Assembly: GCA_964465125.1 (NCBI GenBank)
Contig: CAYXIO010000082.1
Span: 1 to 12,811, forward strand
DNA length: 12,811 bases
From: CAYOHG01 sp964465125
GTDB taxonomy: Bacteria > Planctomycetota > Phycisphaerae > UBA1845 > Fen-1342
Direction of reading: 5' to 3'
The translations under genes and the position numbers were made by a program. Positions 6,650-12,811 of the stretch are shown here, in pieces. The first letter of the stretch is position 1. The number at the start of each line of letters is the position of its first letter. The notes under the pieces were generated by a model, which searched no databases, was not told where the DNA came from, and saw only the letters and a program-made list of their open reading frames with translations.

Positions 6650-9600
6650 TCAGCCTTGCACGGCAGCGGCCGCAGCCGGCGCCGGCCGCGCGGCATTGCC
6701 GTCGGGCGGGCCGCCAAGCTGCTTGCGCAGCACGGCCAGCATCGTCGCGGCCTCAAGGTAGCGTGCCCCCAGCCGCCAGTGAATCGTGTGGCCGTCGGGC
6801 ACGCGCGGCGAGCCCGGCCCCTGCGCGAAGAGCGGCTTGACACGCTGCAAGTCGTCGATGGCAAAGACCAGGTCCGGCGGCTTGAGCACAATCGAGCGGA
6901 TGCCCCACGGCTGGGACAGCGCGCGAATCTCCGCCAGTTGCAGCAGCGTCTCGACCGCGTCGGGAATCGGTCCGAAGCCGTCGCGCAGGTCCGACCGCAG
7001 CGTCTCCACGTCGGCGCTCGAACGGCACAGCGCCAGCCGCCGGTAAACCTCCATGCGCTGCCGCTCGCTGCTGACGTAGCGCGCGGGGATACTGGCGGAG
7101 ATGCCGAGATCGAGGCTGACCGGGCGCCAGGGATCGGCCGGCTCGTCCTTGAGCTTGCGCACGGCCTGCTCGAGCAACTGGCAGTACATCTCGTAGCCGA
7201 CCAGCTCGATATGGCCCGACTGCTCGGGGCCGAGGATGTTGCCGGCCCCGCGAATCTCCAGGTCGCGCATCGCGATCTGAAACCCCGCCCCCAATTCGCT
7301 GTACTGCTCGATCGCCTTGAGCCGCCGGGCGGCGGTTTCGAGCACCGGGTGCTTCGGCGACAGCAGCAGGTAGCAGTACGCGCGGTGTCGCGAGCGCCCG
7401 ACGCGCCCGCGAAGCTGGTGCAGATCGGCCAGCCCGAAGCGATCCGCGCGGTGGATGAAGATCGTGTTTGCGCTGGCAATGTCGATGCCCGATTCGATGA
7501 TGTTCGTCGAGACCAGCACGTCGGCCTCGCGCCGCAGGAACCGCAGCATCACGTCTTCCAGCTCCGGACCGCTCATCTGCCCGTGGCCGACCACGATCCG
7601 CGCGTCCGGCACCAGCGCCTGGAGCTTCGCCGCGATCGCGTGAATGTCGCGCACGAAATTGTGCACGAAGTAGACCTGCCCCTCGCGGTTCAACTCGCGC
7701 ACGATCGCCTCGCGAATCAGCGCGTCATCCCACATCCGCACCGAGGTGACGATCGCCCGGCGATCCAGCGGCGGCGACGCCAGCATCGAGATGTCGCGAA
7801 TCCCCAGCAGCGACATGTGCAGCGTCCGCGGGATCGGCGTCGCGCTGAGCGTGAGAATGTCGACCGTCGCGCGAAGCTGCTTGAGCCGCTCCTTCGCCTC
7901 GACGCCGAAACGCTGCTCCTCGTCGATCACCAGCAGTCCGAGGTCGGCGAAGTGCACGTCGCCCGACAGCAGCCGGTGCGTGCCGATCAGCAGGTCGAGC
8001 TGACCCTTGCGGGCGGCTTCGAGAATCTTCGTCTGCTCGCGGCGCGTGCGAAAACGCGAGATCACCTCGACCGAGAACGGGTAGTCCGCCAGACGATCGC
8101 GAAACGTCTGGTGATGCTGCTCGGCCAGCACGGTGGTCGGCACGAGCACGGCGACCTGCTTGCCGTACTCGATCGCCTTGAACGCCGCCCGAATCGCCAG
8201 CTCGGTCTTTCCGAACCCGACGTCGCCGCACAGCAGCCGATCCATCGGCCGCGCGCGGGTCATGTCGATCTTGATCTCGTCCAGGGCGCGAAGCTGGTCG
8301 GGCGTCTCCTCGTACAGGAACGCCCCCTCGAATTCCTTCTGCCAGAGCGTGTCGTGCGGAAACGCGATGCCCGGCTGGGTCGCGCGGCGGGCTTGCAGCG
8401 CCAACAGCTCGGCGGCCAGGTCGGTGACGGCTTCGGCAACGCGCTCCTTCGAGCGCTTCCACGCCGCTCCGCCCAGCTTGCTCAGCTTCGGGCGACCCTT
8501 GGCGCTGCCGATGTACTTCTGCACCAGGTGAATCTGGCTGGCCGCGACGTAGACCACCGCCCGATCGGCGAACTCGATCGCGAGGTACTCCTCGCTGCGC
8601 CCTTCGCGCTCCAGCGTGGTCAGCCCGACGAAGCGCCCGATGCCGTGCAGCACGTGCACGACCGCGTCGCCGGGCTTGAGATCGAAAAACGTGTCGATCG
8701 GCCGGGCCGGCGCGACTCGCCGCAGCGTGCGGCGCTGGCGATAGCGCCCGAACAGCTCGTGGTGCGGCACGAACGCGATCGGCCGCTGCGTGTGACCCGC
8801 CGGCGTCCATCGAAATCCGCGATGCAGCACGCCCACGACCGAGCGCACCGCCCGCAGCGCCGCCGGGTCCCACTCGGCTCGCATCGTCTGATCCGCCGCC
8901 TCCTCCCCCTCGTGCCTTTGCCCCTTCGTCCCTTCCTCCCTCGGTCCCGGCGTCCCTTCGTGCCTATGTCCCTTTGTCCCTTCCTCCAACACTTCCTCGA
9001 ACCGGCGCTGCTCCGGCTCGTTGTCGCACAGGACGAAGACTTCGGCTTCGCCCGCCAGTTCCGCCAGCGCCAGCAACGCGTCGCTCTGCCGCGCTTCGAA
9101 CGGCGGAAGCCCGGTCACGCCGAAGTCGACCGCGTTCGTCTCGCCGCCGGCGAAGCGCTGCAAGAGAAGCTGAGTCAGCGCGGCGGACTTGCGGAAGATC
9201 GCGTCGGCGGGAATCAGCCCCGCCCGCTCGCCCAACCGCTGCCAATACGTCCGCCCCAGCTCCTGAATCTCGACCGGCTCGCAGAACGCGACGATCGTGT
9301 CCGCCGGCAGCAGCGCGAGAAAGCTGGTCGTCTCGCCGTCGCCGCGCTCCTTCGAATTACCGCGCGCCGGCCGAACCGCCCGCGCCGCCGGAATCTGCAC
9401 CGCGCCCAGCGTCGCGCTGGACCGCTGCGTGTCGGGCGTGAACAGGCGGATCGACTCGACCTCGTCGCCGAAGAACTCGATTCGCACCGGCTCGTCGTGC
9501 GCGTGGCTGAAGACGTCGACAATTCCGCCGCGGCGCGCGTAGTCTCCCGGCAGCTCGACCTGGTCGCAGTGGGTGAAGCCCTCGCGTTCGAGCCATTCGC

Positions 9601-10075
9601 AGACGGTCTCGGGCGAAAGTGCCTGTCCCTTGGCGACGCGCAACGCCGCCTGCGCGATTGCCGCCGGCGACGGCACGGGCTGCATCAGCGCGTGAATGGC
9701 GGCGACGATCATCGGCCGCGCCGCGCCGGGCTGTGGGTCGCGGGCCGCCTGGTCGATCTTCACGCTGACGCGCAGCCGCTCCGACCACAGTTCGTCGTCT
9801 TCGGGGTCCGGTCCGCCGAGCGACTCCAGCGTCGGCAGCAGATCAGGCGTGAGGCCGGCGGCCGTCTCGATGTCGTCGCGCAGGTCGTCAGCCTCGTCGA
9901 CGTGCGGCGTGACGAGCAGCAGCGGGCGGAGGAGCCGCTGGGCGGCGTAGGCCGCGAGGATCGGCGCGCAAGAACCCCACAGCCCGCCGGCGACGGCCGG
10001 GCCCGGCGCAGACGTCAGTCGCTCGACCAGTGCGGCAAGGCGCGGGTCGGCGCGGATGGCGTCGAAGCACTGCAC
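6650..10075 (-). CDS. mfd: Transcription-repair coupling factor Mfd
   Basis: Mfd displaces RNA polymerase stalled at DNA lesions and recruits UvrA. The 1141-residue product is full length (E. coli about 1148). Domains in order: UvrB-homology region (about 1-340, with YARRGGIVDVF and VRIEFFGDEVESIR around 182-212); an atypical low-complexity segment (about 363-392); the CarD-like RNA-polymerase interaction domain (about 465-525, VVHVLHGIGRFVG); RecA-like translocase domain 1 with GDVGFGKTE (about 615-623) and the DEEQ box (about 715-718), then SATPIPRTLHMS; translocase domain 2 with HQLRGRVGRS; and the C-terminal TRCF domain (about 1000-1105). All helicase motifs are intact. The start is GTG at 10075, chosen because the N-terminus aligns with the family and no upstream in-frame start is better; its Shine-Dalgarno is poor. 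The odd feature is the translated 8-bp repeat array, annotated separately. Confidence 0.97.
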   Translation of the reverse strand: MQCFDAIRADPRLAALVERLTSAPGPAVAGGLWGSCAPILAAYAAQRLLRPLLLVTPHVDEADDLRDDIETAAGLTPDLLPTLESLGGPDPEDDELWSERLRVSVKIDQAARDPQPGAARPMIVAAIHALMQPVPSPAAIAQAALRVAKGQALSPETVCEWLEREGFTHCDQVELPGDYARRGGIVDVFSHAHDEPVRIEFFGDEVESIRLFTPDTQRSSATLGAVQIPAARAVRPARGNSKERGDGETTSFLALLPADTIVAFCEPVEIQELGRTYWQRLGERAGLIPADAIFRKSAALTQLLLQRFAGGETNAVDFGVTGLPPFEARQSDALLALAELAGEAEVFVLCDNEPEQRRFEEVLEEGTKGHRHEGTPGPREEGTKGQRHEGEEAADQTMRAEWDPAALRAVRSVVGVLHRGFRWTPAGHTQRPIAFVPHHELFGRYRQRRTLRRVAPARPIDTFFDLKPGDAVVHVLHGIGRFVGLTTLEREGRSEEYLAIEFADRAVVYVAASQIHLVQKYIGSAKGRPKLSKLGGAAWKRSKERVAEAVTDLAAELLALQARRATQPGIAFPHDTLWQKEFEGAFLYEETPDQLRALDEIKIDMTRARPMDRLLCGDVGFGKTELAIRAAFKAIEYGKQVAVLVPTTVLAEQHHQTFRDRLADYPFSVEVISRFRTRREQTKILEAARKGQLDLLIGTHRLLSGDVHFADLGLLVIDEEQRFGVEAKERLKQLRATVDILTLSATPIPRTLHMSLLGIRDISMLASPPLDRRAIVTSVRMWDDALIREAIVRELNREGQVYFVHNFVRDIHAIAAKLQALVPDARIVVGHGQMSGPELEDVMLRFLRREADVLVSTNIIESGIDIASANTIFIHRADRFGLADLHQLRGRVGRSRHRAYCYLLLSPKHPVLETAARRLKAIEQYSELGAGFQIAMRDLEIRGAGNILGPEQSGHIELVGYEMYCQLLEQAVRKLKDEPADPWRPVSLDLGISASIPARYVSSERQRMEVYRRLALCRSSADVETLRSDLRDGFGPIPDAVETLLQLAEIRALSQPWGIRSIVLKPPDLVFAIDDLQRVKPLFAQGPGSPRVPDGHTIHWRLGARYLEAATMLAVLRKQLGGPPDGNAARPAPAAAAAVQG
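8901..8988 (-). repeat. Octamer array inside mfd, translated as 8-residue repeats
   Basis: Eleven in-register 8-mers on the plus strand: tcctcccc, ctcgtgcc, tttgcccc, ttcgtccc, ttcctccc, tcggtccc, ggcgtccc, ttcgtgcc, tatgtccc, tttgtccc, ttcctcca, with consensus TTYGTCCC. Three units make 24 bases, so the protein repeats every 8 residues: EEGTKGHR, HEGTPGPR, EEGTKGQR, HEGEEAAD (about residues 363-392). The segment is charged, Gly-rich and presumably disordered. It sits in the variable region between the UvrB-homology module and the RNA-polymerase interaction domain, after EQRRFEEVL and before LRAVRSVVGVLHRGF, so it should be tolerated. Confidence 0.85.
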
Positions 10076-10110
10076 GTGGGAAATCTTACCGCGGGGCGCG
10101 GGGCGCCGAA

Positions 10111-10145
10111 GCGGCCCTCGACCTCTAGCGCGCCCTGCGCCCTCC
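10111..10145 (+). repeat. Short C-rich heptamer tract
   Basis: Five 7-mers, gcggccc, tcgacct, ctagcgc, gccctgc, gccctcc, resemble the C-rich heptamer tract downstream of gpmI. It is short and degenerate, so chance in a GC-rich context is not excluded. Confidence 0.3.
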
Positions 10146-10187
10146 GTCGTCTGATAACGCCGAAGCTACGCGGGATGGACCGTCGGG

Positions 10188-10216
10188 TTGATGTTTCCGC
10201 GTCTGGGGAATAAGCT
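10188..10216 (+). promoter_or_regulatory. Weak sigma70-like promoter candidate
   Basis: TTGATG (10188-10193) and TAAGCT (10211-10216) are separated by 17 bases, oriented toward the prepilin-like gene. The -10 matches only three of six consensus positions, so the support is mainly spacing and local AT content. Confidence 0.22.
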
Positions 10217-10327
10217 CTAGTCAATAGGTCAGTTGCGCCGCGCGCGTCGCTCGACGGAATCACCGCGCGGCGGAATCATCTCGTCCCGTCCGGTTCCGAC
10301 CCGGCCAGGGAGAAGGTGGAATGCTTC

Positions 10328-10333
10328 GAGGAG
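10328..10333 (+). promoter_or_regulatory. Ribosome binding site that fixes the prepilin-like start
   Basis: GAGGAG lies 7 bases before the ATG at 10341. It excludes the upstream in-frame extension of 36 residues, which would also bury the prepilin leader. Confidence 0.75.
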
Positions 10334-10340
10334 CGGATTC

Positions 10341-11387
10341 ATGCGACGAGTGTTTGCGCGCGCGTTTACGCTGATCGAGTTGTTGGTCGTGGTGGCGATC
10401 ATCGCCCTGCTGATTTCCATCCTGCTGCCGGCGCTTTCGCGCGCCAAGGAGCAGGCGCGGATATCCACGTGCCTGTCGAACCTGCGCTCCATCGCCGGGG
10501 CGGCGGGTGCGTACCTCGCGGAGAAAGAGAAGTCGCTCTTCTTCTGCGTTCCGCGGCAATACTACGTCGACGGTACGTATGTGAGCCCCAATCTGTTGAC
10601 CGAGTTCATCTGGGGCGGAGGCATCCCGGACGCGCAGGCATCCGAATGGGATTCCGGAGTGTCGGGCTCTCCCAACCCCATCGCGGGCTCGACCGACATC
10701 ATCAAACTCAAGCCGAAGCACCGCCCGCTCAACCGCTACATTTCCTCCGACGTAACGTGGGACAATCCCTCGCGCTACACCGAACCGGGGCGCTACCAGA
10801 TTCGCTCGACGCTGCCGGAGTTCTTCAAGTGCCCTTCGGATACCAGCGCGGCCGTCCCGCTCGCCGGGGCGTCCAACTCGAATCTCGACGCTGACACGCT
10901 CCAACAGACGTGGTATTTCTGGGGTACCAGCTACGCGGTGAACTGGTACTGGCCCTACTACTATGTCGGCGACGGCAGCAACTTCCTGCTCGGCGATCCG
11001 CCCGGAGGTACGACCGGCGTCTATGGGACGGGGAGTTGGAACAACCGCTTCCTGCTGGCCCTGGGCGGAAACATGAAGAAGGGCATCCCCGGCCTGGGCT
11101 CGACGATTATCGAGAACCGGATGCGGCATCACTCCTCGGAGTTCATCATCTTCTACGAAAACCGCCTCAACTACGCGCTCGAAGGCGCGCTGCCCCGCGG
11201 CGCGAACAACTCCGACGCGAAGCGGATCGTCGGTTGGCACCGCCAGTTGAACCAGCACGTAGCCGGATTCCTGGACGGCAGCGCCCGCTATGCCCCCATG
11301 GACACGCGCTACACCGACGGCCCGGGCTGGTCGATCTGGCCCGATCGGCCCTGGGGCGGCGAGTGGGCTCCGTACAACGACCGGTAG
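10341..11387 (+). CDS. Prepilin-type N-terminal cleavage/methylation protein (pseudopilin-like)
   Basis: The 348-residue protein opens with a type IV prepilin / type II secretion pseudopilin leader: basic MRRVFARA, then FTLIELLVVVAIIALLISILLPAL, a hydrophobic helix that would stay as the membrane or fibre stalk. Cleavage would fall between A8 and F9, with the conserved Glu at +5 (E13). The residue before the cut is Ala rather than the usual Gly. Typical planctomycete pseudopilin marks follow: CLSNLRSIA (44-52), FFKCPSD in mid-protein, and a C-terminal HRQLNQHVAGFLDGSARY (about 299-316), equivalent to the His...Asp-Gly motif of these families. The middle is Trp/Tyr-rich. These proteins are exported and processed by a PilD-like peptidase, but the role of the large paralogous sets is unknown. 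No pilus or secretion genes are adjacent. Confidence 0.88.
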   Translation: MRRVFARAFTLIELLVVVAIIALLISILLPALSRAKEQARISTCLSNLRSIAGAAGAYLAEKEKSLFFCVPRQYYVDGTYVSPNLLTEFIWGGGIPDAQASEWDSGVSGSPNPIAGSTDIIKLKPKHRPLNRYISSDVTWDNPSRYTEPGRYQIRSTLPEFFKCPSDTSAAVPLAGASNSNLDADTLQQTWYFWGTSYAVNWYWPYYYVGDGSNFLLGDPPGGTTGVYGTGSWNNRFLLALGGNMKKGIPGLGSTIIENRMRHHSSEFIIFYENRLNYALEGALPRGANNSDAKRIVGWHRQLNQHVAGFLDGSARYAPMDTRYTDGPGWSIWPDRPWGGEWAPYNDR

Positions 11388-11476
11388 CCGTTCAATGCCG
11401 CGCGCAAAAGATTCCTTGGCGCCTCCACAAGACTAATTGCCCGAATGCGCCGTTCGCGCTCGCGCCCAGCGCGCGA
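11388..11476. other. Convergent intergenic gap with weak hairpin
   Basis: Between the prepilin-like and dockerin-type genes. cgcgct (11455-11460) pairs with agcgcg (11468-11473) over a 7-base loop, but no T-run follows on either strand, so I do not call a terminator with confidence. Nothing else is seen. Confidence 0.25.
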
Positions 11477-12199
11477 TCAGGGACACGGATTTCCGTAGTT
11501 CGCCAGCACGGCCGACAGATCGGTAAGGTCAACCGCACAATCGCAGTTGAGGTCCGCCGCTGCATCGTATTCCGCATCCCCGCATGTGGCCCCACTTGCG
11601 GCTAGCACCGCCGACAGGTCGTCCAAGTCGATCATCCCGTCACCGTCAATGTCTGCGACGCAGGCGCGGTCCGGATGGCACAGGCTGCGCACGTACACGT
11701 CGGCTTCCTCGTTCTCATCGAGTTCGGACGGCTGGTCAGACGGCGTGTTGAAGGCCACGGCGAATCCGTCACCGGCCACGCAGGACTGGGGGCCCGAATC
11801 CGCGTCTGAAATTTGTGCCCCCGTCTCAGTTCGCGAAACAACCAAACGCGCAGTTTGTCCCACTTCATCGAGGACCCCGTCGTTGTCGACATCGCGGTCG
11901 AGAAGCACGATGTCTCCTTTTTCGTTTGTGTCACTGGGGGCCTGGTCGTCTGACTGGGCATAGTACGCAACGAATCGCCCATTATCCGAGATACTCGGGT
12001 AGACGTTTGTATAGAGGGACTGCTCACCACCGGTGTTCCTGGACAACCAAATGGTCGACTGATATTGGCGGTCATACCCAAAGACCTCGTAATGGTAGGC
12101 ACCCGACCCTGACAAATCGTCATCGGTCAAGTTCTGCGAGGGCGTTGCAAAGACGACAAACCGACCGTCGTATGAGCCATGCGAGTTGCCGCTTGCATC
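11477..12199 (-). pseudogene. Truncated secreted beta-propeller protein with dockerin-like C-terminus
   Basis: The visible 240 or so residues are the C-terminal end of a larger extracellular protein. Three TolB/PD40-like propeller blades can be read: SYDGRFVVFATPSQNL with FGYDRQ, SISDNGRFVAYYAQ with GDIVLLDRD, and GDGFAVAFNTPSDQ with ADVYVRSL. The last 61 residues form a planctomycete-type dockerin-like anchor with two Ca-binding loops, DIDGDGMIDLDDLSAVL and DLNCDCAVDLTDLSAVL, spaced by a Cys pair and ending NPCP. There is no signal peptide or native start: reading leftward from the IS, the only start is a TTG (12214) inside IS sequence, and coding homology begins at D6 of that frame, exactly at the IS boundary. 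The gene was evidently cut by the IS3-type insertion. Its base composition is visibly less GC-rich than its neighbours. Whether the 5' part survives beyond the window is unknown. Confidence 0.8.
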
Positions 12200-12225
12200 T
12201 GACCTGCTCCCCAAAACTTGATCCA
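12200..12225 (+). repeat. Probable left terminal inverted repeat of the IS3 element
   Basis: Begins tgacctgctccccaaaactt. The pattern of TG followed by a C-run and A-run fits IS3-family ends, but the partner repeat is outside the window, so its exact length is not known. Confidence 0.5.
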
Positions 12226-12233
12226 GTCGTTAT

Positions 12234-12270
12234 GAGAGTCTAACCGCCCCTGAGTGGGCAGGAGACTCTC
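12234..12270 (+). promoter_or_regulatory. Leader stem-loop covering the orfA ribosome binding site
   Basis: gagagtct (12234-12241) is perfectly complementary to agactctc (12263-12270). An inner arm pairs ccgccc (12244-12249) with gggc and gg (12256-12262), with small bulges. The CAGGAG Shine-Dalgarno (12259-12264) is inside the 3' arm, and the orfA ATG follows two bases after it. A four-codon mini-ORF (ATG at 12232, MRV then stop) overlaps the 5' arm. Confidence 0.6.
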
Positions 12271-12271
12271 G

Positions 12272-12550
12272 ATGAAGCGGAAGCGTCACAGTCCCGAGCA
12301 GATCATCGCCAAGCTGCGCGAAGCCGAGGCCGGATTGTCGGCGGGGCAGACGATCGGCCAGGTCTGCCAGAAGCTGGCGGTCAGCGAGCAGACTTTTCAT
12401 CGCTGGCGCAACCAGTACGGTGGCCTGAAGGCCAACGACGCCAAGCGGCTCAAGGAGCTCGAGCGCGAGAACGTGCGGCTCAAGAAGGCCGTGGCGGATC
12501 TGACGCTCGACAAGGCGATTCTGAAGGAAACGCTCTCGGGAAAATACTGA
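12272..12550 (+). CDS. IS3-family transposase OrfA (HTH protein)
   Basis: The 92-residue product begins MKRKRHSPEQIIAKLREAE, a helix-turn-helix of the HTH_8/transposase-8 type: SAGQTIGQVCQKLAVSEQTFHRWRNQYGG at about residues 26-54 recognises the IS ends. The second half, LKELERENVRLKKAVADL, is a leucine-zipper-like coiled coil used for oligomerisation, followed by DKAILKETLSGKY. This arrangement is that of IS407-subgroup OrfA. The ATG at 12272 is chosen over the GTG at 12254 because CAGGAG is 7 bases upstream and homologues start with MKR or MKK. Just before its stop, AAAA (12541-12544) gives a simple slippery site; a -1 shift there enters the orfB frame. Confidence 0.9.
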   Translation: MKRKRHSPEQIIAKLREAEAGLSAGQTIGQVCQKLAVSEQTFHRWRNQYGGLKANDAKRLKELERENVRLKKAVADLTLDKAILKETLSGKY

Positions 12551-12738
12551 GCCCGACGCGGCGGCGCGATGCGGTTGATCAGGTGGAACGGAGATTGGCC
12601 GTGTCGCAGCGCCGGGCCTGCAGGACCTTGGGGCAAGCGCGAACGACGCAGCGGTACCGACCGCAGCGCCCCGATCGCGATCGAGCGCTGCTGAAGCGGA
12701 TGCTGGAGCTGGTGCGGCGTCATCCGCGCTACGGCTAA
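12541..12738 (+). pseudogene. IS3-family transposase OrfB, N-terminal fragment only
   Basis: In the -1 frame relative to OrfA, reading from the AAAA slippery run, the translation goes LSPTRRRDAVDQVERRL, AVSQRRACRTLGQARTTQRY, then RALLKRMLELVRRHPRYG and a TAA stop. This is the HTH_21-type start of OrfB, which in homologues continues RYGYRR into the DDE catalytic core. Here the Tyr codon is TA-A instead of TAC or TAT, and nothing IS3-like follows. The 65 residues lack all catalytic residues, so this copy cannot make an active transposase unless the rest lies beyond an insertion. Confidence 0.75.
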
Positions 12739-12811
12739 ATGCTTATTCCCGATCATGCGACAGCGCGTTTCGAGCGGTGTGAGCGTTGCCGATTTCGGTA
12801 TTTGAGGTAGT
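12738..12811. mobile_element. Probable end of a second IS (IS21-like) nested in the IS3 element
   Basis: Immediately after the broken orfB codon the sequence becomes less GC-rich and contains three related 20-24-base units: attcccgatcatgcgacagc (12745-), gtttcgagcggtgtgagcgt (12767-) and gatttcggtatttgaggtag (12791-). The first TG is at 12740. Multiple spaced repeats of an ATTCC...GCGACAG type at the termini are a hallmark of IS21-family ends, hence the suggestion. No coding sequence is visible before the window ends. Confidence 0.4.

Larger units (their letters stand above)
10076..10340. other. Divergent intergenic spacer, mfd / prepilin-like gene
   Basis: This 265-bp gap must hold the promoters of both divergent genes. 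The mfd-proximal third is extremely GC-rich and contains a short period-7 tract; the middle (about 10188-10232) is the most AT-rich part and the likeliest promoter zone. No RNA gene, tRNA or clear terminator is seen. Confidence 0.5.
12200..12737 (+). mobile_element. IS3-family (IS407-like) insertion sequence, left part
   Basis: The left end is placed at 12200, where TGACCTGCTCCCC starts with the TG and CCCC-containing end typical of IS3-family inverted repeats, and where the propeller gene homology stops. It contains a leader hairpin, orfA, and the beginning of orfB. IS3 homology ends near 12737, within the codon after conserved RYG of orfB, so the right end and any target duplication are not in view. 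Transposition is by the DDE transposase made by -1 frameshifting from orfA into orfB. Confidence 0.8.

Noticed and set aside
8901..8988. Frameshift or assembly error within mfd
   Set aside because: The reading frame stays open and homology resumes in frame on both sides; the segment is a regular repeat array rather than a frameshift.
6497..10213. Very long open frame on the plus strand opposite mfd
   Set aside because: Its translation is Arg/Gln/Asp-rich with no recognisable domain and mirrors the codon pattern of mfd on the other strand; it is a shadow typical of GC-rich genes.
11455..11473. Rho-independent terminator between the convergent genes
   Set aside because: The 6-bp stem is GC-rich but no T-run follows on either strand.
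1..12811. tRNA, rRNA or riboswitch
   Set aside because: Reading the non-coding gaps on both strands I found no cloverleaf, CCA-type tail, or recognisable riboswitch core.

Overview
The window is a GC-rich bacterial chromosome segment, most likely from a member of the Planctomycetota (Phycisphaerae-like). Two things point there: a prepilin-type protein with an N-terminus and internal cysteine motifs typical of the large planctomycete pseudopilin-like families, and a secreted beta-propeller protein ending in a Cys-rich, dockerin-like pair of Ca-binding loops, a C-terminal anchor style common in that phylum. Coding density is high, and the GC-rich genes throw long shadow ORFs on the opposite strand.

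Layout. Positions 3-1802 (+) hold the C-terminal six-sevenths of RecG, cut by the window edge. It runs tail-to-tail, with a 23-bp overlap, into a two-TM protein of unknown function (1780-2565, -). A short divergent promoter region (about 2566-2710) then leads to gpmI (2711-4348, +), a complete cofactor-independent phosphoglycerate mutase. A 229-bp spacer made of two degenerate period-7 repeat tracts precedes a small amidohydrolase-fold protein (4578-5360, +) that has lost most expected metal ligands. Four bases later, on the opposite strand, an MFS drug:H+ antiporter-type transporter ends (5365-6588, -). Upstream of it on the same strand is a full-length mfd (6650-10075, -), which carries an in-frame tract of 8-bp repeats. 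A 265-bp divergent spacer separates mfd from a prepilin-like gene (10341-11387, +).

The right end is accessory DNA. A lower-GC propeller/dockerin gene (11477-12199, -) is decapitated by the left end of an IS3-family element (from 12200). That element's orfA (12272-12550) is intact, but its orfB stops being IS3-like at about 12737, where a second, probably IS21-like, element end seems to begin.

Functionally this is a housekeeping neighbourhood (RecG and Mfd for genome maintenance, GpmI for glycolysis) with no evident joint pathway beyond a possible mfd-MFS cotranscript. I found no new defence, biosynthetic or RNA-based system. The observations most worth following are the translated octamer array inside mfd, the two intergenic heptamer tracts, the apparent amidohydrolase pseudoenzyme, and the nested IS insertion with a hairpin over the transposase ribosome binding site.
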